Shown piece after piece: positions 34,078-41,777 of a stretch of DNA of 64,000 bases (positions within the stretch are counted from its first letter, which is position 1; the number at the start of each line of letters is the position of its first letter). This DNA comes from Alkalimarinus alittae. Its GTDB lineage: Bacteria; Pseudomonadota; Gammaproteobacteria; Pseudomonadales; Oleiphilaceae. The translations under genes and the position numbers were made by a program. Under the pieces are notes generated by a model that was given only the letters and a program-made list of their open reading frames with translations, did no database searches and was not told where the DNA came from. Location: the NCBI RefSeq assembly GCF_026016465.1, contig NZ_CP100390.1, positions 1,278,001-1,342,000 on the forward strand, read 5' to 3'.

Positions 34078-34476
34078 ATGAACTTTTCTTTTGGCAAGAG
34101 AACCTTCGGAATCGACCCTGAAGATACTTCTGTAACCTTTGAAGTATGGGTTTCATTGTCTGACATTGACCCTTACAAAAGTGTTGGACTTATTCGAGTT
34201 GACCTGGATAAAGAAAATAATCTTATCGTCGGATTTCTAAACGAATCTATTGACGAAGCAATGCAAGATGCCTTGAAGGATGAGGTCATGAACTATTCCG
34301 ATACTAGTGGATTGTATGCAAATCGTAACGGTATTAAGGACATGCTATTGACCCAACGTAAAACGGTCTTATGGGCAAAAGATAGTGAATACGGGTTGGA
34401 GGAGTGCTGTAGCGTTTGTAACTATGTGGCTCCCTCATATTCACCGACTTTCTGTCTTTCTTGTATACCAGAGTGA
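34078..34476 (+). CDS. Hypothetical protein with zinc-ribbon-like tail
   Basis: A 132-residue protein, not recognised. The C-terminus has CCSVCNYV and, 14 residues later, CLSC, which together could bind zinc. The ATG follows TAGGACAACC. It is separated from the next gene by about 230 bases of structured leader. Confidence 0.5.
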   Translation: MNFSFGKRTFGIDPEDTSVTFEVWVSLSDIDPYKSVGLIRVDLDKENNLIVGFLNESIDEAMQDALKDEVMNYSDTSGLYANRNGIKDMLLTQRKTVLWAKDSEYGLEECCSVCNYVAPSYSPTFCLSCIPE

Positions 34477-34707
34477 AATTAGGACTGACTTAATTTCGTT
34501 TAACCTAAGCAGGCTTAGCTTGTTTATCTATACCTCTTGTCGATTTCAGACAGGAAACTCTTCGCCCCACCGGTATAAAACTAAATGAATCAACCCGTTT
34601 GGGTTCGTTTCTCTATCTCGTCCGTCGATTTCAGGCAGGCACACTCAATAACGTCTTTTTAATAAGGCTAACTCTACGCACCATCTCAACTTAACTAGGA
34701 GATACAC

Positions 34708-35643
34708 ATGGAATTCATCCATGGAACCACACTCGTCCATTTAAAAATCCGTTGCTGGTCAGGGGAGAAAAAAGCCTCACGTGATCATGATATTAAACTG
34801 GGCTTAAATGGCGAATTACCACCTCAAAAACTGCTTGATTTAGGCAGAAAGAAAATCTTTCCACCAAAGGCGTTTGATCCATTAGCAAGAGAACGTAAAG
34901 CGGCAGAAAGAGCGTGTTTATCAATTGGTACGCGTTTCATGGGTGGCTATGCCATTCCAGACGAAGATGTTGATGAGATCGTTATAAAACTAGATAGCAT
35001 TAAAGAAAAGTTCCGGTTGGCATTGGCAGATTTCTTGTCTGATTTTGACCGGAACAAAGAAGATTGGCTATCGGATAATGTCGAGTTTGCTCATATTATC
35101 CGTGACCAAGTTCCTGATCGTGAAGCGGTTGAAAAATCGTTCGACTTTTCTTTTACGCTATACAAAATGCAACCTGTTGAAGGTTTTGAACCTGATGCAG
35201 ATGACGTTGCTAATCAAGTCTTGCATGAAATTGGAATGACCTGCAAAGAGATGTCTAATCGCCTACTGGATCGTAAAACAGCCATAAGTGGTAAGAAACT
35301 CAAAGAGCAGGTTGAACCTCTCATCAAGAAACTGGACACCTTGTCCTTCGGAAATGGTCGCATTTTAAAAGTACTGAATGAATTTCGTGCACTGCACAAT
35401 TCAGTACCGCTAGAACGCATCGATCAGGACCACCCAAGTCATAGCCAGACAGTGCTGTTTCTTTCAATGTGTGCGGATAGCGAAAAGCTTGAACGTATTA
35501 TTGATGGACAATTATCAGTGGCGAAACTGATCCAAAGTTCACAGCCTCCAGCCCCATCACAGGACGCGGTAGGAAGTGACTTATCAACAACTAAGCCTGC
35601 GGCTGCAATGAGTTCTATTGCTTCAGCTGGCGCTTACTTCTAG
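34708..35643 (+). CDS. DUF3150 protein
   Basis: A 311-residue protein of the DUF3150 group, which sits between CobS-like and CobT-like genes in SXT-type elements. It is largely alpha-helical, has no membrane segment and has a flexible Ser/Ala/Pro-rich tail. TAGGAG lies nine bases before the ATG. The family has no known activity; its constant neighbourhood suggests a third partner of the ATPase/VWA pair. The next gene starts 11 bases after its stop codon. Confidence 0.8.
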   Translation: MEFIHGTTLVHLKIRCWSGEKKASRDHDIKLGLNGELPPQKLLDLGRKKIFPPKAFDPLARERKAAERACLSIGTRFMGGYAIPDEDVDEIVIKLDSIKEKFRLALADFLSDFDRNKEDWLSDNVEFAHIIRDQVPDREAVEKSFDFSFTLYKMQPVEGFEPDADDVANQVLHEIGMTCKEMSNRLLDRKTAISGKKLKEQVEPLIKKLDTLSFGNGRILKVLNEFRALHNSVPLERIDQDHPSHSQTVLFLSMCADSEKLERIIDGQLSVAKLIQSSQPPAPSQDAVGSDLSTTKPAAAMSSIASAGAYF

Positions 35644-35653
35644 GGAGAAATGT

Positions 35654-37480
35654 ATGTCTAACATACAAACCGCTCTGGAAAGAGCACTACCTATTGTTGC
35701 CGCTGCTTATGGCGAGCAATTTGGTGTAAAAGTCGTGCTTTCGGGTTCTGACGCTTATACCGACGGTGAAACCATTGTTCTGCCAATGTTGAAATCAATG
35801 AGTGAACTAAAGGATGTCCTTTTTGGGTATCTGGCTCATGAAGCTTCGCATGTAAAAAATTCGTGCTTTGACACTATTAAAAAATGTAAGAGCCCGTTAG
35901 AAAAATCTTTTCTCAATATCATTGAGGATATAAGGATTGAACAACTTATTCAGGAAGAGTTTCCTGGCACTCAATTCACGTTGAATGCTGTGGCGACTTA
36001 TGTTGTGGAGCAGGGCATGAGCCTCCCCGCAACACCTGAAGATAATGAGGCATCTCAATTGCACCAATACCTTTTGCATCGATTACGTGCAGAAATACTG
36101 GATCAAGATTCCTCAAAACCATTGGCTAAATCGAGTTTACAGGTAGTTGAACAGACGTTTCCGCTTGGCTTCTTCATCCGTTTGGATGGGCTCCTAGCAA
36201 AACATATGAACAACCTTTCCTGCAGCGATGATTGTCTGCTATTAGCTAGAGCTATTATGAAGGCTCTAGAAGAGGCAGAAGAAGAACAGCGTCAACAAGA
36301 GCTAAATGATCAAAACCAACAACAGGATGACAACGCTCAGTCTCAAGATGAGCAAAGTCAGAATGGTGATGGAACTGGTCAGGATGCTAAAGGTTCTTCA
36401 CAGTCACAAACTGATCAAGCTGGTTCATCAAATGATGAGCAGGTCAATCAGGGTCAAGAAGGTTCTTCGTCTAGCAGAGATGCTGGTGATGATAGTAACC
36501 AGGTTAGTAGCCAGGGAGGTTCCCCGGCTGATGATTCACGTTCAACGGATCAGCAATCGTCCACCAACGACAGCCAAACGGGCAGTCAAGGCAGCGATGC
36601 AGGTTTAGGTGATAAAGGCGCTTCTTTGCATGAGAAAGTCAGTAATGAGACTAATCTGCCGGAAGATGCCATTAGTAACCTAAAAGGTGAGTTGAGTCAG
36701 CAAGCTATAGAAGATAACAACGGTCAGCGTTTTGATATTAATACATCAAGCGTTGGCGATCTTATGGGCTCAAATGGTGATACCAGTAGTTTGGCGACAG
36801 GAATACTTGCCTCGTCAGCTCTACGGTCTCGCTTACTTGGCCTACTTCAAGCTCAAAGCCGCCAAAAAGAATGGCTCCATACAAGGGGTAATCGGGTGTC
36901 TGGAAAGCGTCTGAGCAGATTGGCAACTGGTGATTCACGGGTATTTATTAAACGTGAGGAACTAAAAAAGCCTGAAACTGCGGTTCATGTATTGCTGGAT
37001 ACCAGTGGTTCTATGGATGCAACTCAGGATATTGCTAATCACGCGACAGTGTCTTTAGCTCTGGCTATATCGTCTATTCCTAAATGCGACATTGCAGTAT
37101 CGATGTTTCCGGGAGTTAACGGAGCAGTCAGCCCAATGGTTCACCGTGGTCAGCCCGTCAGGGCTAACTTAGGACGATTTGCAGTTACCTCACACGGAGG
37201 CACGCCGCTGGCTGAAGCCATGCTGTATGCCGCTAGAGAGTTATCTGCTAGTCCTCGTCAACGTAAGGTTTTGATCATCATTACTGATGGTGCTCCAAAT
37301 AATGCTCAAGGAGTTCATTATTTGAACAGTCTTATCGATGGCCATATCGATACCTATGCAATAGGTATCGCCACAACTGCTGTTAGTCGGTTTTTTGAAA
37401 ACTGGTCCACTATTCAAAACATAAGCGAGCTTCAAAGCGCTTTGTTCAAGATAGCGGGTAATTTTTTAGAACTGAACTAA
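35654..37480 (+). CDS. CobT-like VWA protein with HExxH motif
   Basis: A 608-residue protein. Residues 1-200 contain LAHEASHVKNS (H62, E63, H66), a zincin-type HExxH motif. Residues about 215-330 are a low-complexity Gln/Ser/Asp linker. The C-terminal domain is a von Willebrand A fold with the MIDAS motif DTSGSMD (D449) and a later TDGAP motif. This is the VWA partner of the CobS-like ATPase, as in MoxR-VWA pairs. Whether it is a protease is unknown. Start: ATG at 35654 after AGGGAGA; the frame extends upstream into the DUF3150 gene without a better site. Confidence 0.87.
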   Translation: MSNIQTALERALPIVAAAYGEQFGVKVVLSGSDAYTDGETIVLPMLKSMSELKDVLFGYLAHEASHVKNSCFDTIKKCKSPLEKSFLNIIEDIRIEQLIQEEFPGTQFTLNAVATYVVEQGMSLPATPEDNEASQLHQYLLHRLRAEILDQDSSKPLAKSSLQVVEQTFPLGFFIRLDGLLAKHMNNLSCSDDCLLLARAIMKALEEAEEEQRQQELNDQNQQQDDNAQSQDEQSQNGDGTGQDAKGSSQSQTDQAGSSNDEQVNQGQEGSSSSRDAGDDSNQVSSQGGSPADDSRSTDQQSSTNDSQTGSQGSDAGLGDKGASLHEKVSNETNLPEDAISNLKGELSQQAIEDNNGQRFDINTSSVGDLMGSNGDTSSLATGILASSALRSRLLGLLQAQSRQKEWLHTRGNRVSGKRLSRLATGDSRVFIKREELKKPETAVHVLLDTSGSMDATQDIANHATVSLALAISSIPKCDIAVSMFPGVNGAVSPMVHRGQPVRANLGRFAVTSHGGTPLAEAMLYAARELSASPRQRKVLIIITDGAPNNAQGVHYLNSLIDGHIDTYAIGIATTAVSRFFENWSTIQNISELQSALFKIAGNFLELN

Positions 37481-37557
37481 CTGGCTTCGCTCACCGCTCT
37501 GTGGGGATACATCTCCCTGCAAGGGTGGGGTGTGTCTCTCATACTGGGAGAAACATC

Positions 37558-37878
37558 ATGAAGCAACAACTGCCTATGCTGGATGCTACCAACGATTTTG
37601 AAGGCTCAACTGACCCTGATAGTGATATTGGAAACATTCTTACTGAAGAAGAAATACTTCTATTAAAAGAAAATCTTATTGTTGAAACTGCGAAGTCTGC
37701 GTTTGGATTAAGCAGAGGAGGCAATAAGAGAAAACCATCTGATGAAGCCTGGGAATGGATTTTGTCAGAAGATCGAGAGTTGCCATTTTCGTTTGCTGCA
37801 TGTTGCCGCGAATGGAACGCAGATCCTGACAAAGTGCTTGAAGGTTTACGGTATTACAGACGTAAATTATTAAGCTAA
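37558..37878 (+). CDS. Hypothetical protein
   Basis: A 106-residue acidic protein, not recognised. It has an N-terminal acidic region (about residues 8-40) and a C-terminal helical part with PSDEAWEWIL. GGGAGA precedes the ATG by eight bases, and this excludes the earlier frame start at 37501, which lies in a hairpin leader. Confidence 0.55.
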   Translation: MKQQLPMLDATNDFEGSTDPDSDIGNILTEEEILLLKENLIVETAKSAFGLSRGGNKRKPSDEAWEWILSEDRELPFSFAACCREWNADPDKVLEGLRYYRRKLLS

Positions 37879-37891
37879 CTTCACCCAAACT

Positions 37892-37929
37892 GGGACATAC
37901 ATCTTGTCCCTATGGGCTTGATGTATCCC
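37892..37929 (+). promoter_or_regulatory. Leader hairpin
   Basis: GGGACATACATC pairs with GATGTATCCC, leaving one or two mismatches, just upstream of a small gene. A similar hairpin with a GATACATC arm precedes the gene at 37558. Confidence 0.55.
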
Positions 37930-37952
37930 TGTCTATACGGAAGGAAATCATC

Positions 37953-38114
37953 ATGCCTGCTCAACCCAAAGCTTTAACTCATCAAGTAAATGCACACGGA
38001 ACCAAAATTCGTCATATGACGGTATATACCAAAGAGTTTGTAACAGAGCTGTCTTTTCAGTTTGTTGAAAATTCTTGGGTACCGTTTAAGCGAGTGGTCC
38101 ACTCCGTGCATTAG
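37953..38114 (+). CDS. Very small hypothetical protein
   Basis: A 53-residue basic protein starting MPAQPKALTH, not recognised. AAGGAAAT lies six to seven bases before the ATG, and the leader carries the module's typical hairpin. Both support expression. Confidence 0.55.
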   Translation: MPAQPKALTHQVNAHGTKIRHMTVYTKEFVTELSFQFVENSWVPFKRVVHSVH

Positions 38115-38203
38115 CTGCCAATAGGCTAGTCGCCTTTTGTTATTTCACTGTGCTGATAGTGAAACTAAGTAAATAAGTGAATCTATCAGTTAGGAGAAAA
38201 GTA

Positions 38204-39298
38204 ATGAGAAAAAGAAACTCAACACAACTAAAAGAAAAAATGAGCGGCTATTGGCTTAATGCTTTTGCCGTTCTCGCTCCTGGATTAAGGCACGCCGTTA
38301 AAAAGCTAGGACAAAATGTACCTTGCCCTATTGATGGTGGAACAGATGGTTTCAGGTTGTTCAACGATGCAAATGAAACCGGTGGTGGGGTAAAACAATC
38401 TGAGCGAATCATTCCTGAAGGGATTGATATGCTTATGTGGGTAAACAATTGGTCATTTACACAAGCATTTGATGAATTAGAAGGTTGGATGAATGGAGCG
38501 CCTATCCAGTCCCAACCGGTTATCCATATACCAAAAGTCAAAGTAGTTGATGAAGCTAACCTAAGGAAGTGGCTAAACCGTATCTGGGGAGAATCATTAT
38601 CTCTGGAGCACCAAATGTCATATCCCGCAAGAGCTTATTTTGGGTATCGCCGTATTTCACAAGCAGCATTAACCGCAAGTGATATACGGTTTCACCCAAA
38701 CCTTAACTATAAGGACACTAATGGAAATAGCCTTGGGACGTTTGGCGCTGTGCTTTGCTTAGTGCGAAATAATGAAGGCAATCCTGTCTCTATTCACCGA
38801 ACGTTTTTAACAAAATCAGGCGTGAAAGTGAATCTTGGTGAGAAGAACAAAGCACGAAAGGTAACCCCGCCTGTCTTAAAAGACAGTAAAGGTCGCCAGC
38901 TTCGTTTATTCGAACCAAAAAATGGCTACTTGGGTGTCTGTGAGGGACTGGAAACTGCATTGGCAGTACACCAGGCTAAACAGCTCCCTATATGGCCCAA
39001 CTTATCTAATACAAATTTGCATTCGTTTATAGCTCCTCCGGGAATTCATACAGTGATCAACTTTGTAGATAAGGACAGAAGTAAAGCAGGAAAAAAACCG
39101 GCAGGCGAGAACTCAGCGCTGATCTTGGAGGCCAACTTAAAGGCTCAAGGTATTCGGGTAATAAACCTGCTTCCACCAATACCCATTCTTGATACAGATA
39201 AGAAGGGTGTCGATTGGGCTGATCAGTTGATACGAGATCCAAGAGGGTTTGATCTTATAGATCAAGCGGTGGATTTTGTGCAATTGAAACAAGCTTAA
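38204..39298 (+). CDS. Toprim-domain protein, primase-like
   Basis: A 364-residue protein. The C-terminal half is a Toprim fold, with GVCEGLETALAV giving the catalytic Glu region and NFVDKDRS giving the acidic pair. The N-terminal part (CPIDGGTDGFRLF) resembles the opening of the phage/plasmid primase zinc ribbon. The expected later cysteines are missing, so zinc binding is doubtful. It probably acts in DNA metabolism of the mobile element, but priming is unproven. AGGAGA lies eight bases before the ATG at 38204. Confidence 0.8.
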   Translation: MRKRNSTQLKEKMSGYWLNAFAVLAPGLRHAVKKLGQNVPCPIDGGTDGFRLFNDANETGGGVKQSERIIPEGIDMLMWVNNWSFTQAFDELEGWMNGAPIQSQPVIHIPKVKVVDEANLRKWLNRIWGESLSLEHQMSYPARAYFGYRRISQAALTASDIRFHPNLNYKDTNGNSLGTFGAVLCLVRNNEGNPVSIHRTFLTKSGVKVNLGEKNKARKVTPPVLKDSKGRQLRLFEPKNGYLGVCEGLETALAVHQAKQLPIWPNLSNTNLHSFIAPPGIHTVINFVDKDRSKAGKKPAGENSALILEANLKAQGIRVINLLPPIPILDTDKKGVDWADQLIRDPRGFDLIDQAVDFVQLKQA

Positions 39299-39375
39299 TT
39301 ACTTTACTCAGCCCAAATGGGGATTTACTTTCCCCTTATGGGTGGAGTATGTCTCCTAACTTAACGAGACAACTC

Positions 39376-39873
39376 ATGAAATATCATAAGTTTAAAGCCG
39401 GTGAAGAAGCTGGAACATACATTGTCGATAGTAGTGTTACTGCAGACGACATTCTTAAAATGGCCCGTCAACTGGCTAGAAACAAACTATCGAAGGGTTC
39501 AAAGATACAAAGCCCAAAAGATACTTTTGAGTATCTTGAAGCGCTGTATCGAAATCATGAGCACGAAGTATTTGGCATTATTTATTTGAATAACCAAAAC
39601 CGAGTGATTGCATCTGAGGAACTGTTCAGAGGCACTATTGATGGCGCTTCAGTGTACCCACGAGAAGTGGTTAAACAATCTCTTACTCATAACGCGGCGG
39701 CATTAATAATTTACCATAATCATCCATCTGGTGAGCCCGAACCTAGTGAATGCGATAAGAAAATAACTTTGCGTTTACAGAAGGCTCTACTTTTAGTCGA
39801 TATTAAGGTATTGGATCATATTGTTGTTGCGACCAATGGTTGCGTTTCATTAGCACAACGAGGCGTACTCTAA
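39376..39873 (+). CDS. radC: RadC-family JAB-domain protein
   Basis: A 165-residue protein of the RadC family. The JAB/MPN metal motif is complete: HNHPSGEPEPSECD preceded by an upstream Glu (SEELFRG). It lacks the N-terminal helix-hairpin-helix part of chromosomal RadC, as is usual for copies on mobile elements. A DNA-repair role has been questioned for the family and the real function is unsettled. An ATG at 39349, preceded closely by GGTGGAG, is an alternative start. Confidence 0.9.
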   Translation: MKYHKFKAGEEAGTYIVDSSVTADDILKMARQLARNKLSKGSKIQSPKDTFEYLEALYRNHEHEVFGIIYLNNQNRVIASEELFRGTIDGASVYPREVVKQSLTHNAAALIIYHNHPSGEPEPSECDKKITLRLQKALLLVDIKVLDHIVVATNGCVSLAQRGVL

Positions 39874-39889
39874 ATTTAACTTAGAACTC

Positions 39890-39966
39890 TCCTACGGGGC
39901 AAAGCACCCCGTAAGGGGTGTTCTGTCTTTGTAGGTTTCCTTAACTCAACTACTGGAAACTTAACC
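39890..39966 (+). promoter_or_regulatory. Leader element with TACGGGG/CCCCGTA hairpin, copy 1
   Basis: A perfect seven-base stem (39893-39899 with 39907-39913) is followed by AAGGGGTGTTCTGTCTTTGT, then CTCAAC and GGAAA before the ATG at 39967. A closely similar sequence lies at 40475-40553. Confidence 0.65.
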
Positions 39967-40401
39967 ATGAACCATTTACTAGCAACACAAATACTTGAAG
40001 CGTTTCAATATAAAACAATGGTTGTCGGCCACTCTCCGCTATTAGGGGGGGCTGCAGCTATTTGTGAGAATGGAAATATCGTTGTGTCATGGGTTGATGA
40101 TGAAAGTAATCTTATTTCTGAAACCTTCGATATGGCGAAGCTAAGAAATTCAAAATTAGCTGCTAATTCTGTTTTCATTGAAAATATTAAAGGAGAAGAG
40201 GTACAGGTTTCGTTTTATGAGACCGTTCCCGTTTCCTTCCAAGAGTTTGCCAGTGATGAAGAAAGTAACACCCCGATTGATAACTGCTATAAATGCTGCG
40301 GTAAAACTTGGGAGTTACGTTCTAACTCGAAAAGTAAGAGCAAATGTGATGTTTGCGAAAAGGAAATAGAACCCTTTAAGTGCGTTCGATACCCTTTTTA
40401 A
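39967..40401 (+). CDS. Hypothetical protein with zinc-ribbon C-terminus
   Basis: A 144-residue protein, not recognised. The last 40 residues contain CYKCCGK and CDVCEK, two Cys pairs about 20 residues apart, so a zinc ribbon is likely. It is preceded by leader copy 1. It may be a small DNA- or RNA-binding protein. Confidence 0.55.
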   Translation: MNHLLATQILEAFQYKTMVVGHSPLLGGAAAICENGNIVVSWVDDESNLISETFDMAKLRNSKLAANSVFIENIKGEEVQVSFYETVPVSFQEFASDEESNTPIDNCYKCCGKTWELRSNSKSKSKCDVCEKEIEPFKCVRYPF

Positions 40402-40474
40402 GGTTGTTGGTATAGTTGGTCGCGTTGCGTTAGCAGCAAGAGTCCTATTATAAACAACAATTCACTTATAGCTA

Positions 40475-40553
40475 ACCTGCGGGGAAAGCCCCGTAAGGGG
40501 CGTTCTATCTTTGTGGGTTTTCTGAATTCAACTTTTGGAATCTTGACAATAGA
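40475..40553 (+). promoter_or_regulatory. Leader element, copy 2, without its gene
   Basis: Resembles 39890-39966, including the CGGGG...CCCCG stem, GGGGCGTTCTATCTTTGTGG and a TTCAAC/GGAAT end. No substantial gene starts at the expected position; only a nine-codon frame follows. The next gene is a 47-residue peptide at 40605. The original downstream gene may have been lost. Confidence 0.55.
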
Positions 40554-40604
40554 TCGTCCAAGGTATATCAATGAGAGAGAATATAAGTTCTGTTAATTGA
40601 GATT

Positions 40605-40748
40605 ATGATGAATACATTAATGATCGTTAGTATTGCTTTACTTGTTCTATTTACGGTTATCGGTATAAAAGTGATAGTCGATGATAGACGCTCTTGGAAG
40701 GAGATTGAAGCGAAGGCATCAGACTCCAATATTAAGGGATTTAATTAG
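40605..40748 (+). CDS. Very small membrane protein, last gene of module
   Basis: A 47-residue peptide with one membrane segment (residues 5-24) and a charged tail, like the small protein at 27205. An ATG at 40608 is an alternative start. No strong Shine-Dalgarno is visible, so support comes mainly from composition and from the terminator directly after the stop codon. Confidence 0.45.
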   Translation: MMNTLMIVSIALLVLFTVIGIKVIVDDRRSWKEIEAKASDSNIKGFN

Positions 40749-40754
40749 TTTATT

Positions 40755-40781
40755 AAAAGCCTCCACACAGGAGGCTTTTTC
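40755..40781 (+). terminator. Rho-independent terminator of the rightward module
   Basis: GCCTCC and GGAGGC form a stem with a five-base loop (ACACA). The stem is extended by A/T pairs and followed by TTTTTC. It closes the long rightward gene set. Confidence 0.85.
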
Positions 40782-40880
40782 TTTATCTGCAGATTAATAA
40801 TTGTGGTTGAGTATTAAAGATGGTTGCTGAAGGTTCATTTAATCTATGGGGCAACCAACTAACGCCGCAAGATTGCTTGG

Positions 40881-41005
40881 TTAGAATTGGTTGCCACATA
40901 AACCTCTTTTAACACTGATTGAAAGACCGAATTTATTAACTACATCTTGTACTGTCTTTAAAAACCAATCTTGGGCATCAGGATGTACATATATATCATT
41001 AATAG
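40881..41005 (-). pseudogene. C-terminal fragment of a gene split by IS66 and inversion
   Basis: On the minus strand this reads IND-IYVHPDAQDWF onward for 41 codons to a TAA at 40881-40883, and it is cut at the IS66 edge. The matching upstream part lies 16 kb away at 57332-57433 on the plus strand. Joining the two through the shared 8 bp keeps the frame open. Protein family not recognised. Confidence 0.6.
40998..41005. repeat. Half of a split IS66 target duplication
   Basis: ATTAATAG lies directly outside the left end of IS66 copy 1. Its reverse complement lies directly outside the inner end of IS66 copy 2 (57426-57433). IS66 elements make 8-bp duplications. Confidence 0.8.
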
Positions 41006-41085
41006 GTAAGCGCTCAATAATCCCCACCTAACATCTGCGAAGTTATTCAAATACGCTCAAGCTTCATTCATTATGAGGCAAAATC

Positions 41086-41397
41086 ATGAGCAAATCAGCA
41101 CTCACAAAAAAACAAGCCTACTGGCTCAACCACATACAGCAGTGCGAGCAGAAGAAGCTAACCGCTCCCGCTTACTGTGATCAACATGACCTGAAAGTAT
41201 CACAGCTTTACAGCTATAAACACGAACTTCGCCGCAAAGGTTTTCTCCAAACGGAATCTACAACGGCTTTTGCAAAAGCCACCGTTAAACCACCACAAAA
41301 AACGACGACGGTTAGGGTGCACCCTGTCGCTTTCTCTTTGTCCGTTGCCTGGGGTAAGTTCCGCTTACAAATGACGACGGGTGGTCCGTTGTCATGA
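41086..41397 (+). CDS. tnpA: IS66 accessory protein TnpA
   Basis: A 103-residue helix-turn-helix protein, first of the three IS66 genes (KKQAYWLNHI, then KLTAPAYCDQHDL). It probably binds the element's DNA. It overlaps the next gene by four bases. Six residues differ from copy 2, mostly in residues 65-80. Confidence 0.9.
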   Translation: MSKSALTKKQAYWLNHIQQCEQKKLTAPAYCDQHDLKVSQLYSYKHELRRKGFLQTESTTAFAKATVKPPQKTTTVRVHPVAFSLSVAWGKFRLQMTTGGPLS

Positions 41398-41753
41398 TGA
41401 GGCCTGATGACTTATCGATTACCGTCTACTTGCATAAAGCTCCTGTAGACTTCCGAAAATCGATTAACGGCTTGGCCATCTTGGTCGAAGCGGAGATGGA
41501 ACTGAACCCTTTCGAGAAAGCGCTATTCGCTTTCTGTAACCGTCAGCGTGATAAAATCAAGGTACTGTATTGGGAGCGCAATGGTTTTTGTCTCTGGTAT
41601 AAACGCTTAGATAAAGAACGGTTTAAGTGGCCAAATAAACAAGCGTCTGATGTTATTACCCTGACGACTCAGGAACTAAACTGGCTATTGGATGGCTTTG
41701 ATTTATGGAGTAATAAACCTCACCAAACCCTGAATTATCAGTCGGTTATCTAA
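41394..41753 (+). CDS. tnpB: IS66 accessory protein TnpB
   Basis: A 119-residue IS66 Orf2 protein, recognised by VDFRKSINGLAILVE, then NPFEKALFAFCNRQRDKIK and WERNGFCLWYKRL. It is needed for transposition together with TnpC. Copy 2 has Asp instead of Ala at residue 16 (HKD versus HKA). Confidence 0.93.
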   Translation: MMRPDDLSITVYLHKAPVDFRKSINGLAILVEAEMELNPFEKALFAFCNRQRDKIKVLYWERNGFCLWYKRLDKERFKWPNKQASDVITLTTQELNWLLDGFDLWSNKPHQTLNYQSVI

Positions 41754-41777
41754 GCGTAATCAGGTATAATACAGGCC

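Noticed and set aside
31819-37480. Cobalamin (cobaltochelatase) biosynthesis from CobS/CobT-like names
   Set aside because: No CobN or other cobalamin gene is present. The context is recombination and mobile-element maintenance.
40841-40900. Short attC-like site on the minus strand beyond the split gene
   Set aside because: TCTAAC and GCGTTAG are present, but only about 30 bases apart, shorter than functional attC sites. Kept only as a hint that the split gene may once have been a cassette.
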